Assembly (NCBI RefSeq): GCF_001676155.1
Contig: NZ_LZEW01000031.1
Location: 124,001-188,000 of the forward strand
Origin: Morganella psychrotolerans
GTDB lineage: Bacteria > Pseudomonadota > Gammaproteobacteria > Enterobacterales > Enterobacteriaceae
Direction: 5' to 3'
DNA length: 64,000 bases
Position numbers and translations under genes: made by a program. Within the stretch, counting starts at the first letter, position 1. The number at the start of each line of letters is the position of its first letter. Shown here piece after piece: positions 53,586 to 64,000 of this stretch. A model generated the notes under the pieces. It had not been told where the DNA came from, searched no databases, and saw only the letters and a list, made by a program, of their open reading frames with translations.

Positions 53586-54596
53586 ATGTTGAAAACGCTG
53601 ATTATCGGGGCCAGCGGATACACCGGCGCAGAGCTTGCCGCGTATATCCAACGCCACCCGCAGACGGAACTGACCGGCCTGATGGTTTCTGCCAACAGTG
53701 CGGATGCCGGTAAATGTTTTTCGGACTTACATCCGCAGCTCAAAGGTTTGGTGGATTTACCAATTGAGCCGTTAACTGACCCGCAGGCGGCGGCACAAAA
53801 AGCCGATGTGGTTTTTCTGGCAACCGCACATGAAGTCAGTCATGACCTTGTGCCAATCTTCCTGGCTGCCGGATGTGTGGTATTTGATCTTTCAGGTGCT
53901 TACCGCGTTCAGCAGGATGATTTTTATCCACAATACTACGGATTTGAACACAAACATACCGCGTTATTGGCACAAGCGGTATACGGACTGGCGGAGTGGG
54001 CAGGTGACAAAATCCGTACAGCGCAGCTGATTGCGGTACCGGGGTGTTATCCGACCGTCTCTCAGTTAGCCCTGAAACCGCTGCTGGAAAACAAACTGTT
54101 AGATCTCACTCAGTGGCCGGTGATTAATGCCACCAGCGGTGTCAGCGGAGCAGGGCGGAAAGCGGCATTAGGCAGCAATTTCTGCGAAGTGAGTCTGCAA
54201 CCGTACGGATTGTTTACGCATCGGCATCAGCCGGAAATTGCCGCACATCTGGGCACTCAGGTGATTTTCACCCCGCATCTCGGCAACTTTAAACGGGGAA
54301 TTCTGGCGACCATCACCTGCAAACTGAAAAGCGGTGTAACGGCGGCACAAATCAGTGAGGCGTTCCATCAGGCGTATGACGATAAACCGTTAGTACGTCT
54401 GTATGACAAGGGCGTTCCGGCACTGAAAGGCGTGGTCGGACAGCCATTTTGTGATCTGGGCTTTGCTGTGCAGGGTGAGCATTTGATTGTGGTCGGTACG
54501 GAAGATAACCTGCTTAAAGGTGCCGCGGCACAAGCTGTTCAGTGCATGAATATTCGTTTTGGCTTTAATGAAACACTGTCTCTGCTGCCACAGTAA
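53586..54596 (+). CDS. argC: N-acetyl-gamma-glutamyl-phosphate reductase
   Basis: NADPH enzyme for the third step of arginine synthesis. It has 336 residues. Start [20 protein letters not shown] with the nucleotide loop; catalytic Cys154 in [14 protein letters not shown] and the C-terminal [18 protein letters not shown] are conserved. It is the first gene of argCBGH. Confidence 0.97.
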   Translation: MLKTLIIGASGYTGAELAAYIQRHPQTELTGLMVSANSADAGKCFSDLHPQLKGLVDLPIEPLTDPQAAAQKADVVFLATAHEVSHDLVPIFLAAGCVVFDLSGAYRVQQDDFYPQYYGFEHKHTALLAQAVYGLAEWAGDKIRTAQLIAVPGCYPTVSQLALKPLLENKLLDLTQWPVINATSGVSGAGRKAALGSNFCEVSLQPYGLFTHRHQPEIAAHLGTQVIFTPHLGNFKRGILATITCKLKSGVTAAQISEAFHQAYDDKPLVRLYDKGVPALKGVVGQPFCDLGFAVQGEHLIVVGTEDNLLKGAAAQAVQCMNIRFGFNETLSLLPQ

Positions 54597-54637
54597 GCAC
54601 AGTCTTTATTACAATATTATTTATTATCTGACGGAAA

Positions 54638-55417
54638 ATGAAAATGGAACCCTTAGTCATCAAGTTAGGCGGCGTGTTACTGGACAGCGAAGAAGCCCTC
54701 GGGCGTTTATTTACCGCACTGGCGGCATATCGCGCATCACATGACCGTGCACTTGTCATTGTGCACGGCGGCGGCTGTGTGGTGGATGAGCTGATGGCGA
54801 AATTACAGTTACCGGTGGTGAAAAAACAGGGGCTGCGCGTCACCCCGGCGGATCAGATAGATATCATCTGCGGCGCGCTGGCGGGGACGGCAAACAAAAC
54901 TCTGCTGGCGTGGGCAACCCGTTATCAGCTGAATGGCGTCGGGTTATGTCTCGGGGATGGTCAGAGTGTCAGTGTCACGCAACTCAATGATGAGCTCGGG
55001 CATGTCGGGCTGGCACAACCGGGTAATCCGGTTCTACTCAATACCCTGCTGGGCGGCGGTTTCCTGCCAATCATCAGCTCTATCGGGATCACAGATGACG
55101 GGCGGCTGATGAATGTGAATGCAGACCAGGCGGCAACCGCTATTGCCAAAACCCTCGGGGCGCATTTGGTACTGCTGTCTGATGTCAGCGGCATTCTTGA
55201 TGGCAAAGGACAGAAAATTAACGCGCTGGATGGCGTTCATGCTCAGAAACTTATTGATGACGGCATTATCACGGATGGCATGATTGTCAAAGTGAATGCC
55301 GCGCTGGAAGCCGCAGAAACACTGGGGCATCCGGTTGATATCGCCTCCTGGCGGCATGCAGACCAACTGCACAAATTATTCGATGGCGAAGCCATCGGCA
55401 CGCGGATCTCCGCGTAA
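54638..55417 (+). CDS. argB: Acetylglutamate kinase
   Basis: Phosphorylates N-acetylglutamate. It has 259 residues: [16 protein letters not shown] at the start, [10 protein letters not shown] for substrate, [27 protein letters not shown] for ATP and [13 protein letters not shown] second ATG two codons inside is an alternative start. It lies 41 bp after argC. Confidence 0.97.
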   Translation: MKMEPLVIKLGGVLLDSEEALGRLFTALAAYRASHDRALVIVHGGGCVVDELMAKLQLPVVKKQGLRVTPADQIDIICGALAGTANKTLLAWATRYQLNGVGLCLGDGQSVSVTQLNDELGHVGLAQPGNPVLLNTLLGGGFLPIISSIGITDDGRLMNVNADQAATAIAKTLGAHLVLLSDVSGILDGKGQKINALDGVHAQKLIDDGIITDGMIVKVNAALEAAETLGHPVDIASWRHADQLHKLFDGEAIGTRISA

Positions 55418-55486
55418 TCAGAATTATCGGCAGATTTGCAGGATTATTCCGCTGCGGCGGATAACACTTATTGAAAGGACAGGGTA

Positions 55487-56711
55487 ATGACAAAGGCAAA
55501 GAAAACAGGCATTAAAAAAAATCGTACTGGCTTATTCCGGCGGTCTGGATACATCAGCCATTATTCCGTGGCTGAAAGAGCATTATGATGACTGCGAAGT
55601 GGTGGCATTTGTCGCCAATATCGGTCAGAGCGCGGAAGATCTGGAAGGCGTGGAAGAAAAGGCGCTCGCCTCCGGCGCATCATCCTGCTATGTGGCGGAT
55701 CTGCGTGAAGAATTTATCAAAGACTATGTTTATCCGGTGCTGAAAAGCGGTGCGCTGTATGAGGGTAAATATTTGCTGGGTACGTCTATGGCACGTCCTA
55801 TTATTGCCAAAGCCCAGGTAGAGCTTGCACTAAAACTGGGTGCGGATGCGCTTGCTCATGGTGCGACCGGTAAAGGGAATGATCAGGTGCGTTTTGAAGG
55901 CACTTACACCGCACTGGCTCCGCAACTGAAAGTGGTTGCGCCATGGCGTGAGTGGGACTTGCGTTCCCGTGAAGCACTGCTGGATTATCTGAAAGTCCGC
56001 AATATCCCGACTACCGCATCACTGGAAAAAATCTACAGCCGTGATGAGAATGCCTGGCATATCTCCACCGAAGGCGGCGTGCTGGAAAGTCCGTGGAATG
56101 TATCGAATAAAGATTGCTGGGTATGGACAGTTGATGCACAGGATGCGCCGGATGAACCGGAACTGGTGACTGTGACTATCAACGCGGGCGAAGTGACCGG
56201 CGTGAACGGCAAAGCGCTGTCGCCGTTTAACTGCCTGGATGCACTGAATACACTGGGTGCAAAACACGGTATCGGGCGTATCGATATTATCGAAAACCGT
56301 CTGGTGGGCATGAAATCCCGTGGTTGTTATGAAACCCCGGGGGGCACCATTATGATGGCAGCGCTGCGCGGACTTGAAGAAATTATCCTTGACCGTGATT
56401 GCTTTAAATGGCGTCAGCAGATTGGTCTGGAAATGTCTTATGTGGTGTATGACGGACGCTGGTTTGCGCCTCTGCGTCACTCCATTCAGGCGGCGGCAGA
56501 TTCGCTGGCGGCAGATGTCAGCGGCGAAGTGGTACTGAAACTGTATAAAGGTCAGGTCACGGCGATTCAGAAGCAATCGGCGAACAGTCTTTATTCAGAA
56601 GAGTTTGCGACATTCGGCGAAGATGAGGTTTACGACCACAGCCACGCGGGCGGCTTTATCCGTCTGTACTCGCTCTCTTCACGGATCCGTGCGCTGAAAG
56701 AACAGAAATAG
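55487..56711 (+). CDS. argG: Argininosuccinate synthase (start region frameshifted by a homopolymer)
   Basis: Joins citrulline and aspartate with ATP. The ATG at 55487, after AAAGGACAGGG, begins [11 protein letters not shown]. The run at 55514-55521 has one A too many; corrected, it continues [18 protein letters not shown], the PP-loop. [35 protein letters not shown] and GRFEM-like later motifs follow. Corrected length 407 residues, the shorter argG type common in other phyla and in Vibrio; E. coli argG (447 residues) is of the other type. It lies between argB and argH. Confidence 0.95.
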
Positions 56712-56774
56712 TCAGTAAAAACAGGGATTTTATGCACAGGGACGTGCAGGCAATATTTTGCTATCCATATAATT

Positions 56775-56837
56775 TATACCCGATGTTATTCAGGATGCAG
56801 GCAACGAACCTGTAGTTTGAATGAATAAGGGGATATA
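56775..56837. repeat. ERIC-like repeat, short form, between argG and argH
   Basis: TATACCCGATGTTATTCAGG ... GAATGAATAAGGGGATATA, inside the arg transcript 24 bp before the argH start. Confidence 0.8.
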
Positions 56838-56860
56838 TCAAAAAATAAAAGGGAAAGAGC

Positions 56861-58241
56861 ATGGCACTCTGGGGCGGACGTTTCAGTCAGGAAGCCGATC
56901 AACGGTTCAAACAATTCAACGACTCACTGAGATTCGATTATCGCCTGGCGGAGCAGGATATCACCGGCTCGGTCGCGTGGTCGAAAGCGCTGGTGACCGT
57001 CAATGTACTGACAGTACAGGAACAGGCGGCGCTGGAGCAGGCGCTGAATGAGCTGCTGGCAGAAGTACAGGCGGATCCCCGTGCCATTCTCAGCAGTGAT
57101 GCGGAAGATATCCACAGTTGGGTGGAAGGTAAACTTATCGGCAAAGTCGGCGATTTGGGGAAAAAACTCCACACCGGGCGCAGCCGTAATGATCAGGTCG
57201 CAACCGATTTAAAACTGTGGTGCAAAGCGGCCGTCGGGCAAATTTTAGCGGCATTGCAGGAGTTTCAGCAGGCGCTGGTACTGACCGCAGAACAGAATCA
57301 GGATGCTGTGATGCCGGGCTACACCCATTTACAGCGCGCGCAGCCGGTCACATTTGCGCACTGGTGTCTGGCGTACAGTGAAATGCTGGCGCGGGATGAA
57401 AGCCGTGTACGCGATGCACTGACGCGGTTTGATTACAGCCCGCTCGGCTCCGGCGCACTGGCAGGAACAGCGTATGCCATCGACCGGGATCAGCTTGCGG
57501 ACTGGCTGGGTTTTGCCGGAGCGACACGTAACAGCCTCGACAGTGTATCTGATCGCGATCATGTGCTGGAACTGCTGAGTGATGCCGCCATCAGTATGGT
57601 TCATCTTTCCCGTTTCGCGGAAGATATGATTTTCTTCAACAGTGGTGAAGCGGCATTTATTGAGCTGTCTGATCGCGTGACATCAGGATCTTCCCTGATG
57701 CCGCAGAAAAAAAAACCCGGATGCCCTTGAGCTTATCCGTGGTAAATGCGGACGGGTGCAGGGCGCACTGAGCGGCATGATGATGACACTGAAAGGTCTG
57801 CCGCTGGCATATAACAAAGATATGCAGGAAGACAAAGAAGGGCTGTTTGATGCACTGGACACCTGGCTGGATTGTCTGCATATGGCAGCATTAGTGCTGG
57901 AAGATATTCAGGTAAAACGCCCGCGCTGCGAAGAAGCCGCCAAACAGGGCTATGCAAATTCCACCGAGCTGGCCGATTACCTGGTCGCAAAAGGTATTCC
58001 GTTCCGTGAGGCGCACCATATTGTTGGTGAAGTGGTGGTTGGCGCGATAGCAAAAGGTCTGGCACTGGAAGAGATGCCACTTTCGGAGCTGCAAAAATAC
58101 AGCCCGGTGATTGAGCTGGATGTGTATGACATTCTCTCTCTGCAATCCTGCCTGGCGAAGCGCTGTGCAAAAGGCGGAGTATCACAGGCACAAGTTGCCG
58201 CTGCCATCAGTGAGGCAAAAATCCGCTTAGGATTAGTGTAA
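56861..58241 (+). CDS. argH: Argininosuccinate lyase (frame broken by a homopolymer)
   Basis: Last arginine step, giving arginine and fumarate. Start [36 protein letters not shown] and the catalytic loop [15 protein letters not shown] are decisive. The loop itself is cut by a run of nine A (57707-57715) that needs eight; as sequenced the first part ends [12 protein letters not shown] and the second part would begin out of frame. Corrected length 459 residues (E. coli 457). A strong terminator follows. Confidence 0.95.
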
Positions 58242-58253
58242 TTTCTGTTTTTC

Positions 58254-58293
58254 TGCCCGAATCACATAATATTATGTAATTCGGGCATTTTTT
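58254..58293 (+). terminator. Terminator after argH
   Basis: TGCCCGAAT...ATTCGGGCA outer stem and ACATAAT/ATTATGT inner stem, followed by six T. Confidence 0.88.
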
Positions 58294-58296
58294 GTT

Positions 58297-58422
58297 TATA
58301 CCCAACGTCATTCAGGATGCAGGTAGGCGGCAAGGGAAGACAGGCGGGGAGCATACACAAGTATGTGACCCGGCTGGCTGAGTGCAGCCAACGAACCTGC
58401 GGTTTGAATGAATACGGGTATA
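58297..58422. repeat. ERIC-like repeat, full length (126 bp), opposite orientation
   Basis: TATACCCAACGTCATTCAGG ... CATACACAAGTATGTGACCC ... GAATGAATACGGGTATA. It abuts the argH terminator and the stop of the next gene. Confidence 0.85.
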
Positions 58423-58650
58423 TTACCATCGGCTTATTTTATACAGGTAACGCGAAGGCCAGATTTCAGCAGGCGATATATTCAGAAAATCCGCAATAAT
58501 TTTCTCTCCCTTAGGCCAGCGCCGTGCAAGGGCATTACTCAGTGTTGATGCACTTAATCCTGCATTACGTGATAATGCCGCCAGTGTTGTGCCTCTTTTT
58601 CGTATTGCTGCAATAATATCTGCGGGATGCCAATCTTGTTGTCTGTTCAT
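58423..58650 (-). CDS. Ner/Nlp/SfsB-like small helix-turn-helix regulator
   Basis: 75-residue DNA-binding protein of the Mu Ner-like family. MNRQQDWHPADIIAAIRKRG, TTLAALSRNAGLSASTLSNAL (helix-turn-helix) and IADFLNISPAEIWPSRY are the family sequence. Chromosomal relatives (SfsB/Nlp) affect maltose gene expression in E. coli; here the target is unknown. It has no phage neighbour. The stop codon touches an ERIC-like repeat. It is divergent from the LuxR-type gene. Confidence 0.82.
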   Translation of the reverse strand: MNRQQDWHPADIIAAIRKRGTTLAALSRNAGLSASTLSNALARRWPKGEKIIADFLNISPAEIWPSRYLYKISRW

Positions 58651-58846
58651 ATTTGTTTTTTCTCAATTAATAAATTTAATATAATAAGAATTAAATATCA
58701 TGCTAATTAGTGATGTTAATATCGACATTAAAAGGATAGATTAAGTGATCAAAATTAAAATACGGGTAAATTGAGTATTTTAATTTTTATTTTCTTATGA
58801 TAAATATATCCGGACTCAAAATAAATTTATTAACATAAGGAATAAT

Positions 58847-59624
58847 ATGAATATTCAAAGTTTTGCAATGGAAGGCATCTGTAAGGATTTAACAAATGAT
58901 TTCGCTAAATATTTTGATTGGAATGATATTGGTATTAATTATTCAAGGATGAATGTCAGAGATAAAACAGTTAATGTATTATCCAGTGATTATGAGTGGC
59001 TATTGACATTCTGGGAGGATGATATGGATTTGTTAATCAGTGACAGGTTGAATGCCGGAATACAATATTGGAATAATTACTCAGATAAATATAAGTCAGT
59101 ATTAAAAAAAAGGGAAAAATAATCAGTTTAAAGCGGATTTTTGTACGAGGCATGGAGATGTATTTGAAATAATATCCATTAATGCCGGAAGTAAATTATC
59201 TGTTTCAGATATGATGGATGTTTATAAATGGAAACCAACAATATCAGATTATGCTAACCGGCTCTGGCAGCAAAATGAAGCACTAATATTGCCATTGAGA
59301 GCAGAATTTAATGAAGGCGATAATGAAAGTAAGTTAATTAACAAAGATTCTACCGATATTTTAGATATCCACCAATATATGCGTTTTGGTAATATTCGCC
59401 TTACCCGCAAAGAGATCTTAACGATCAGATTGTTATTATCCCATCGTAAAATAAAAGAGATCAGTGCCATTCAGGGGTGTTCTGAAGCCTCAGAGCATAA
59501 ACGTATTCAGCGTATAAAAGAAAAATTAGGATGTCCCCATGCGTCTTCCGGGGGCGTATTTAATGCACTGAAAGAGAATGGTATTACGCTTGCCTGTTTG
59601 GATACGCTGGTGAGTTTGCCTTAA
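58847..59624 (+). CDS. LuxR-type transcriptional regulator (frame broken by a homopolymer)
   Basis: One protein of 258 residues after removal of one A from the run at 59104-59111; otherwise it looks like two unrelated small genes. The N-terminal two thirds (YFDWNDIGINYSRMN, NVLSSDYEWLLTFWEDDMD) are an unassigned sensor-like region. The last 70 residues carry a LuxR-like helix-turn-helix: FGNIRLTRKEILTIRLLLSH, then IKEISAIQGCSEASEHKRIQRIKEKL. The RBS AAGGA lies before ATG 58847. The MHS-family transporter gene follows 85 bp downstream, so that gene is the likely target. The signal molecule is unknown. Confidence 0.72.
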
Positions 59625-59709
59625 TCGTGTTTCGTATAAAAAATAAATAATTACATAACGATACGGGCTGCCAGGCAGCCCGTGTATAACAGGATAAAGG
59701 AAGCAGGGA

Positions 59710-60919
59710 ATGAAATGGAGATACCGGCTGGGAGCCGCGGCAGGGAATGCACTGGAGTATTATGATATTGCGGTTTTTGCCGCTATTTCCGTTTACCTTA
59801 GTGCAGAGCTTGAGAAACAGGGTTATGAATCCGCGACAGAAATGGTCTGGGGAATATTTGCACTGCGTTTTTTAGCGCGCCCGATTGGTGGTTATATTAT
59901 CGGGCGTTATGCAGATAGGTCCGGTAAAAGGTCAGCATTAATATTAACCAGCCTGATTACAGGAACCGCAACATTATGTATGGCATTATTACCGGTTAAT
60001 CTATTGGGTGTTTATACCCCGGTTGCGATATTAATTTTACAGATGACCTTATCTTTCAGTTTTGGTGGTGAATATCCGTCGTTGATAACGTATTTATTCA
60101 GTGATGCAAAAGAAAATGAGAAAGCACGGCTATCATCACTTATAGTATCCAGCTCTGTTTTAGGTGTTATTATTTCTCTCGGGCTGGTTTTTTTGCTGGA
60201 AAAAACACTGGCGCCGGAGATGATGCAAACTATAGGCTGGCGTATTCCATTGTTGGTAGGGCTGGGGAATATAATGATGAGCTTTTGGTTCCGTACCCGG
60301 TTACCTGCCTTGCCTGTACATCCGGTAAAAAATAAACGCGTTAACTGCTATCAGGCATTATTAATATTTCTGATGACGGTTCCCGGCTCTGCGGTATTCT
60401 ATTCCTATAATATGTCTTATTCGCTGGTACGTGAGCATATACAGATAGAGGTATTGAGAAATAGCTATACAATATATTCATCTTGTTTGTATTTATTCTG
60501 TATTCTTATTTGTGGCTGGTTAACAGATAAATACAGTTCAGTAAATAGTATATTCAGATTCAGTATTGCATCTCTGGTTGTGTGTTCTGTACCGATCTAT
60601 TTTTTTACTGGGTAGTGAATATTTCGGGCTGGTTATTTTTGCTCAGTTAATCCTGACAATTAATGCAGCATGTATTTCATGTACACTGGCATCGGTTATC
60701 GCCGGTATTTGTGAGGGGCACACCACAACACTAAGTCTGGGTTATAATCTAGCTTCCACATTTGTCGGCGGATTAACACCACTGATTCTCAGTTATCTTG
60801 TCGCTTATGACCTGACATTTGCCGGTGCTTATCTTGCAATATCCGGATTAACCGTCGTGCTCTCGTATAAGTTAATGAGAACTAACAAGATAAAGAGATA
60901 TACCCCGCAAACTGAATAG
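59710..60919 (+). CDS. MFS transporter, metabolite:H+ symporter (MHS) type (frame broken by a homopolymer)
   Basis: Twelve-segment inner-membrane transporter. Start MKWRYRLGAAAGNALEYYDIAV: the GNxxEYYD start is typical of the MHS family (ProP, ShiA, KgtP). FALRFLARPIGGYIIGRYADRSGKRSAL is motif A, and SFGGEYPSLITYLF follows. The run at 60600-60606 has one T too many; corrected length is 402 residues, shorter than ProP. The substrate cannot be read from sequence; an organic acid or osmolyte is likely. Co-directional with the LuxR-type gene. Confidence 0.8.
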
Positions 60920-61030
60920 GTATTTTCCCATCCGTTGCCGGTACTGCGATTTAGACTCGACTAACAATTTAGTTGCGTTATGATGGATATCAATTGATTT
61001 TATCTATTAATCGCAGACGGAGAGACAGGC

Positions 61031-61942
61031 ATGAATATCCGGGATTTGGAATATCTGGTTGCACTTTCAGAGCATAATCACTTTCGCCGGGCGGCTGATG
61101 CATGTCACGTCAGTCAGCCGACCCTGAGCGGACAGATTAGAAAACTGGAAGATGAGCTGGGTGTGATGCTGCTGGAGCGAACCAGCCGCAAAGTCTTGTT
61201 TACCCAGCAGGGAATGTTGCTGGTGGATCAGGCCCGGACCATTCTGCGTGAAGTGAAAATCCTGGAAGAGATGGCATCACTTCAGGGTGAAAGTATGGCA
61301 GGTCCGCTGCATATCGGGCTGATCCCGACGATTGCGCCGTATCTGCTGCCGCATATTATTCCTGAACTGCACCGGCTCTGGCCGAAACTTGAAATGTATC
61401 TTCATGAAGCACAAACGCAACAGTTGCTGGCGCAACTGGACAGTGGCAAGCTGGATTGCGCGATCTTGGCAAGAGTCAAAGAAACCGGCGCGTTTATTGA
61501 AGAGCCGCTGTTTAATGAGCCGATGAAACTGGCGGTTTATGATGATCATCCGTGGGCGGCACGTCAGGATGTGGAAATGCATGAGCTGGCGGGTGAAAAA
61601 TTGCTGATGCTGGAAGACGGGCACTGTCTGCGCGACCAGGCTATGGGATTTTGTTTTCAGGCGGGCGCGAAAGAAGATACCCATTTCCGGGCAACAAGCA
61701 TGGAAACGCTTCGCAATATGGTTGCGGCGGGCAGCGGGATTACTTTACTGCCGGATCTGGCTATTCCGCCGGAGCATAAACGCGACGGTGTGTGTTATCT
61801 CTCCTGCTCTGAGCCGGAGCCTTTCCGTGAAGTGATTCTGGTTTATCGTCCCGGTTCGCCGCTGCGCAGCCGTTACAGCCAACTGGCAGAAGCGATCCGT
61901 GCAAAAATGTGCGCGTATTATCAGCAGGAACCGCCGGTTTAA
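61031..61942 (+). CDS. oxyR: Hydrogen-peroxide-sensing regulator OxyR
   Basis: LysR-family activator of peroxide defence. It has 303 residues. The helix-turn-helix is [24 protein letters not shown]. The redox pair is Cys199 (GHCLRDQ) and Cys208 (MGFCF). The C-terminus overlaps the end of sthA by three bases, convergently. Confidence 0.97.
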   Translation: MNIRDLEYLVALSEHNHFRRAADACHVSQPTLSGQIRKLEDELGVMLLERTSRKVLFTQQGMLLVDQARTILREVKILEEMASLQGESMAGPLHIGLIPTIAPYLLPHIIPELHRLWPKLEMYLHEAQTQQLLAQLDSGKLDCAILARVKETGAFIEEPLFNEPMKLAVYDDHPWAARQDVEMHELAGEKLLMLEDGHCLRDQAMGFCFQAGAKEDTHFRATSMETLRNMVAAGSGITLLPDLAIPPEHKRDGVCYLSCSEPEPFREVILVYRPGSPLRSRYSQLAEAIRAKMCAYYQQEPPV

Positions 61943-63339
61943 AATAACCGGTTCAGTCCGTTAAGGGCGGCAACACGGTAAGCTTCCGCCATGGTCGGGT
62001 AATTAAAGGTGGTATTCACGAAATAATCGAGAGTATTACCTTCCCCTTTCTGTTCCATAATTGCCTGACCAATATGAATAATTTCTGCCGCCCGCTCGCC
62101 GAAGCAGTGAATGCCGAGGATCTGGCGGGTATCGCGGTGGAACAATATTTTCAGGCTGCCGACATCCAGACCGGCAATTTGTGCCCGCGCCAGATGTTTG
62201 AACTGCGCCCGTCCCACTTCATACGGAATTTTCATTGCAGTCAGTTGCTGCTCGGTTTTACCGACGGAACTGATTTCCGGGATGGTATAAATGCCTGTCG
62301 GGATATCTTCAATCAGATGCAGCGGTGCATCACCATCATGGGTGATAGCGCGGGCAGCAATCCGCCCCTGATCATATGCCGCAGAGGCAAGGCTCGGATA
62401 GCCGATCACATCCCCGACTGCATAAACCGCCGGATTACTGGTCTGATAGGTATCATTAACACTGATAAGCCCGCGACTGTCGGCACTGATCCCGATATGC
62501 TCCAGCCCCAGACCATCCGTATTCCCGGTTCGTCCGTTAGCATAGAGCAGGCAGTCTGCTTTTACTTTTTTGCCGGAGCGGAAGTGAACAATCACACCGT
62601 CATCCGTGCCTTCAATCCGCTCATATTCCTCGTTCTGGCGGATAACCACGCCATTGTTCCAGAAATGATAAGTCAGTGCGTCTGACATCTCCTGGTCAAG
62701 AAACGCCAGCAACCGGTCGCGGGTGTTGATTAAATCCACTTTTACACTTAACCCGCGAAAAACAGAGGCATATTCGCAGCCAATCACACCGGCGCCATAA
62801 ATAATGACATGGCGCGGCTCATGTGTCAGAGAGAGAATAGTGTCACTGTTATAGATACGGGGATGATTAAAATCCACATCCGGCGGGCAGTAAGGTCTGG
62901 AGCCGGTGGCGATAATAGTGTGAGTTGCGCTGAGAATATCACAGCTGCCGTCTGCGTAACGGACACGGATATCACCGGTGTCTGTAAATGCAGCTTCGCC
63001 GTAGAACATGGTGCAGCCGTTGCGCTCATAAAAGCCCCGGCGCATTCCGGTTTGCTGGGTTATCACGCGTCCGGCGTGTGCCAGAATGTCAGAGAAAGAG
63101 GATTTCAGAATCCGGGAGTTATCACTGTACAGCGGATTCTGGTTAAATTCGATAATACGGCTGACTGCGTGGCGCAGCGCTTTGGACGGAATGGTGCCCC
63201 AATGGGTACAACCGCCGCCGACATTGTTGTAACGCTCAACAACGGCAACGCGTTTTCCCTGTTTTACAAGCCCCATAGCCACACCTTCGCCGCCCGGACC
63301 GGAGCCGATGACAATTGCGTCAAACTGGTTCTGTTGCAT
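61939..63339 (-). CDS. sthA: Soluble pyridine nucleotide transhydrogenase
   Basis: FAD flavoprotein that balances NADPH and NADH. The start [19 protein letters not shown] gives 466 residues, equal to E. coli. [17 protein letters not shown] shows the family trait: only one Cys where related disulfide reductases have two. NAD binding is [14 protein letters not shown], and [15 protein letters not shown] contacts FAD. A start eight codons upstream is possible but has no RBS. Convergent with oxyR, divergent from fabR. Confidence 0.96.
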   Translation of the reverse strand: MQQNQFDAIVIGSGPGGEGVAMGLVKQGKRVAVVERYNNVGGGCTHWGTIPSKALRHAVSRIIEFNQNPLYSDNSRILKSSFSDILAHAGRVITQQTGMRRGFYERNGCTMFYGEAAFTDTGDIRVRYADGSCDILSATHTIIATGSRPYCPPDVDFNHPRIYNSDTILSLTHEPRHVIIYGAGVIGCEYASVFRGLSVKVDLINTRDRLLAFLDQEMSDALTYHFWNNGVVIRQNEEYERIEGTDDGVIVHFRSGKKVKADCLLYANGRTGNTDGLGLEHIGISADSRGLISVNDTYQTSNPAVYAVGDVIGYPSLASAAYDQGRIAARAITHDGDAPLHLIEDIPTGIYTIPEISSVGKTEQQLTAMKIPYEVGRAQFKHLARAQIAGLDVGSLKILFHRDTRQILGIHCFGERAAEIIHIGQAIMEQKGEGNTLDYFVNTTFNYPTMAEAYRVAALNGLNRLF

Positions 63340-63542
63340 ATAAGAAATAACCTGTTTATACATAAGTTAATAACATCATCTTAACATCAGAAGATAAATC
63401 AGCCTACATTATGTAAGGTTGATGCATCACAGTTTGAAGAATTTTTTCATAAGAAATTGTGCCGCCATCAACTAATCATCACTGTAAATAACACTAAGTT
63501 TGCTATATTGATCTGTCTGAATTAATTGAGAGCCAAAATTCT

Positions 63543-64000
63543 GTGAGTAACGTGATTGGTGTAAGAGCAAAACAAAAAGAAAAAACCCGCCGGGCTCTGA
63601 TTGAAGCTGCCTTCAGTCAGCTCAGCGCAGAACGCAGCTTCACCAGTCTGAGCTTACGCGAAGTCGCCCGTGAGGCCGGGATCGCACCGACCTCATTTTA
63701 CCGCCATTTCAAAGATGTGGATGAACTGGGTCTGACGATGGTCGATGAAAGCGGGCTGATGCTGCGCCAACTGATGCGCCAGGCACGTCAGCGTATCGCA
63801 AAAGGCGGTAGTGTGATCCGGACATCAGTTGCAACATTTATGGAGTTTATCGGTAATAACCCCAACGCTTTCAGGTTACTATTACGTGAGCGCTCCGGTA
63901 CATCTGCGGAGTTTCGTGCGGCTGTTGCACGGGAAATCCAGCATTTTATTGCTGAACTGGCAGACTATCTGGAAATGGAAAGCAAAATGCCACGCCAGTT
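63543..64000 (+). CDS. fabR: TetR-family fatty-acid regulator FabR, partial at right edge
   Basis: Represses fabA and fabB in response to unsaturated acyl chains. The visible 152 codons begin at GTG ([21 protein letters not shown]). Helix-turn-helix [21 protein letters not shown] is identical to FabR, as is [20 protein letters not shown]. The GTG at 63552 is an alternative start closer to E. coli's MGVRAQQ. The gene continues past the window end. Confidence 0.93.
   Translation, partial: MSNVIGVRAKQKEKTRRALIEAAFSQLSAERSFTSLSLREVAREAGIAPTSFYRHFKDVDELGLTMVDESGLMLRQLMRQARQRIAKGGSVIRTSVATFMEFIGNNPNAFRLLLRERSGTSAEFRAAVAREIQHFIAELADYLEMESKMPRQ

Noticed and set aside
55487-57730. Programmed ribosomal frameshifting in argG or argH.
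   Set aside because: The breaks share the homopolymer pattern of unrelated genes across the window and have no stimulatory hairpin or known precedent.
63340-63363. Longer sthA start (MYKQVISY).
   Set aside because: No RBS; the internal ATG gives exactly the usual 466 residues.

Overview
The window is a chromosomal segment of an enteric bacterium of the family Morganellaceae. Morganella morganii, or something very close to it, is the best guess. This rests on gene order and protein similarity, because no search was possible. The core runs cpxA-cpxR-cpxP, pfkA, tpiA-yiiQ-yiiR-fpr, emrD, glpQ-glpT, glpK-glpF, zapB, rraA, menA, hslU-hslV, ftsN, cytR, priA, rpmE, metJ, metB-metL, ppc, metF, argE, argC-argB-argG-argH, oxyR, sthA and fabR (cut by the right edge). 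This is the familiar enterobacterial order with accessory DNA inserted at several junctions. argG lies inside the arg cluster. An O-antigen-type locus lies next to cpxA, the position known from Proteus and Providencia.

Region by region. 1-6.2 kb (AT-rich, minus strand): a surface-polysaccharide operon. It starts with a JUMPstart/ops leader and continues with licA-licB-licC (choline kinase, choline importer, CTP:phosphocholine cytidylyltransferase), a Wzx flippase, licD (phosphocholine transferase), a Stealth-family sugar-phosphate transferase and an EpsG-type polymerase cut by the left edge. It predicts a phosphocholine-decorated glycan. 6.6-9.4 kb: Cpx envelope-stress module with a CpxR box. 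9.6-12.1 kb: a large autotransporter adhesin in the interval where E. coli has fieF. 13-31 kb: glycolysis, glycerol-3-phosphate uptake and catabolism, menaquinone, protease, division and nucleoside-regulator genes. 31.6-42 kb: priA, rpmE, the met genes and ppc.

42.0-48.9 kb is the most interesting part. It is an AT-rich island holding a CadR/PbrR-like MerR regulator, a tiny secreted DUF1471 protein, a MarA/SoxS-like AraC regulator, a drug-type RND adaptor plus pump, a CueR/GolS-like MerR regulator and a GolB/CopZ-like metal chaperone. All five transcription units carry the same kind of promoter: TTGACC, exactly 19 bp, then a -10-like hexamer, with a CCTTAC-N7-GTAAGG inverted repeat in the spacer. 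This is the layout of promoters activated by MerR-family metal sensors. The island resembles the Salmonella gold-responsive gol/ges system but has a different and larger gene set. A second autotransporter follows, then metF with four met boxes, the arginine cluster with two ARG boxes, a small Ner-like regulator, a LuxR-type regulator with an MHS-family transporter, and oxyR, sthA and fabR.

Two window-wide features matter to any user. First, about 18 gene-sized reading frames are broken or wrongly started by 35 apparent single-base insertions, every one in a run of A or T. They include essential or core genes (ftsN, argG, argH, glpK). Removing one base per run restores full-length proteins each time, so I treat these as probable homopolymer sequencing errors and annotate the genes as whole. 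Second, intergenic spaces carry about 18 ERIC-like palindromic repeats in two lengths (about 126 bp and about 60 bp), plus some partial copies.
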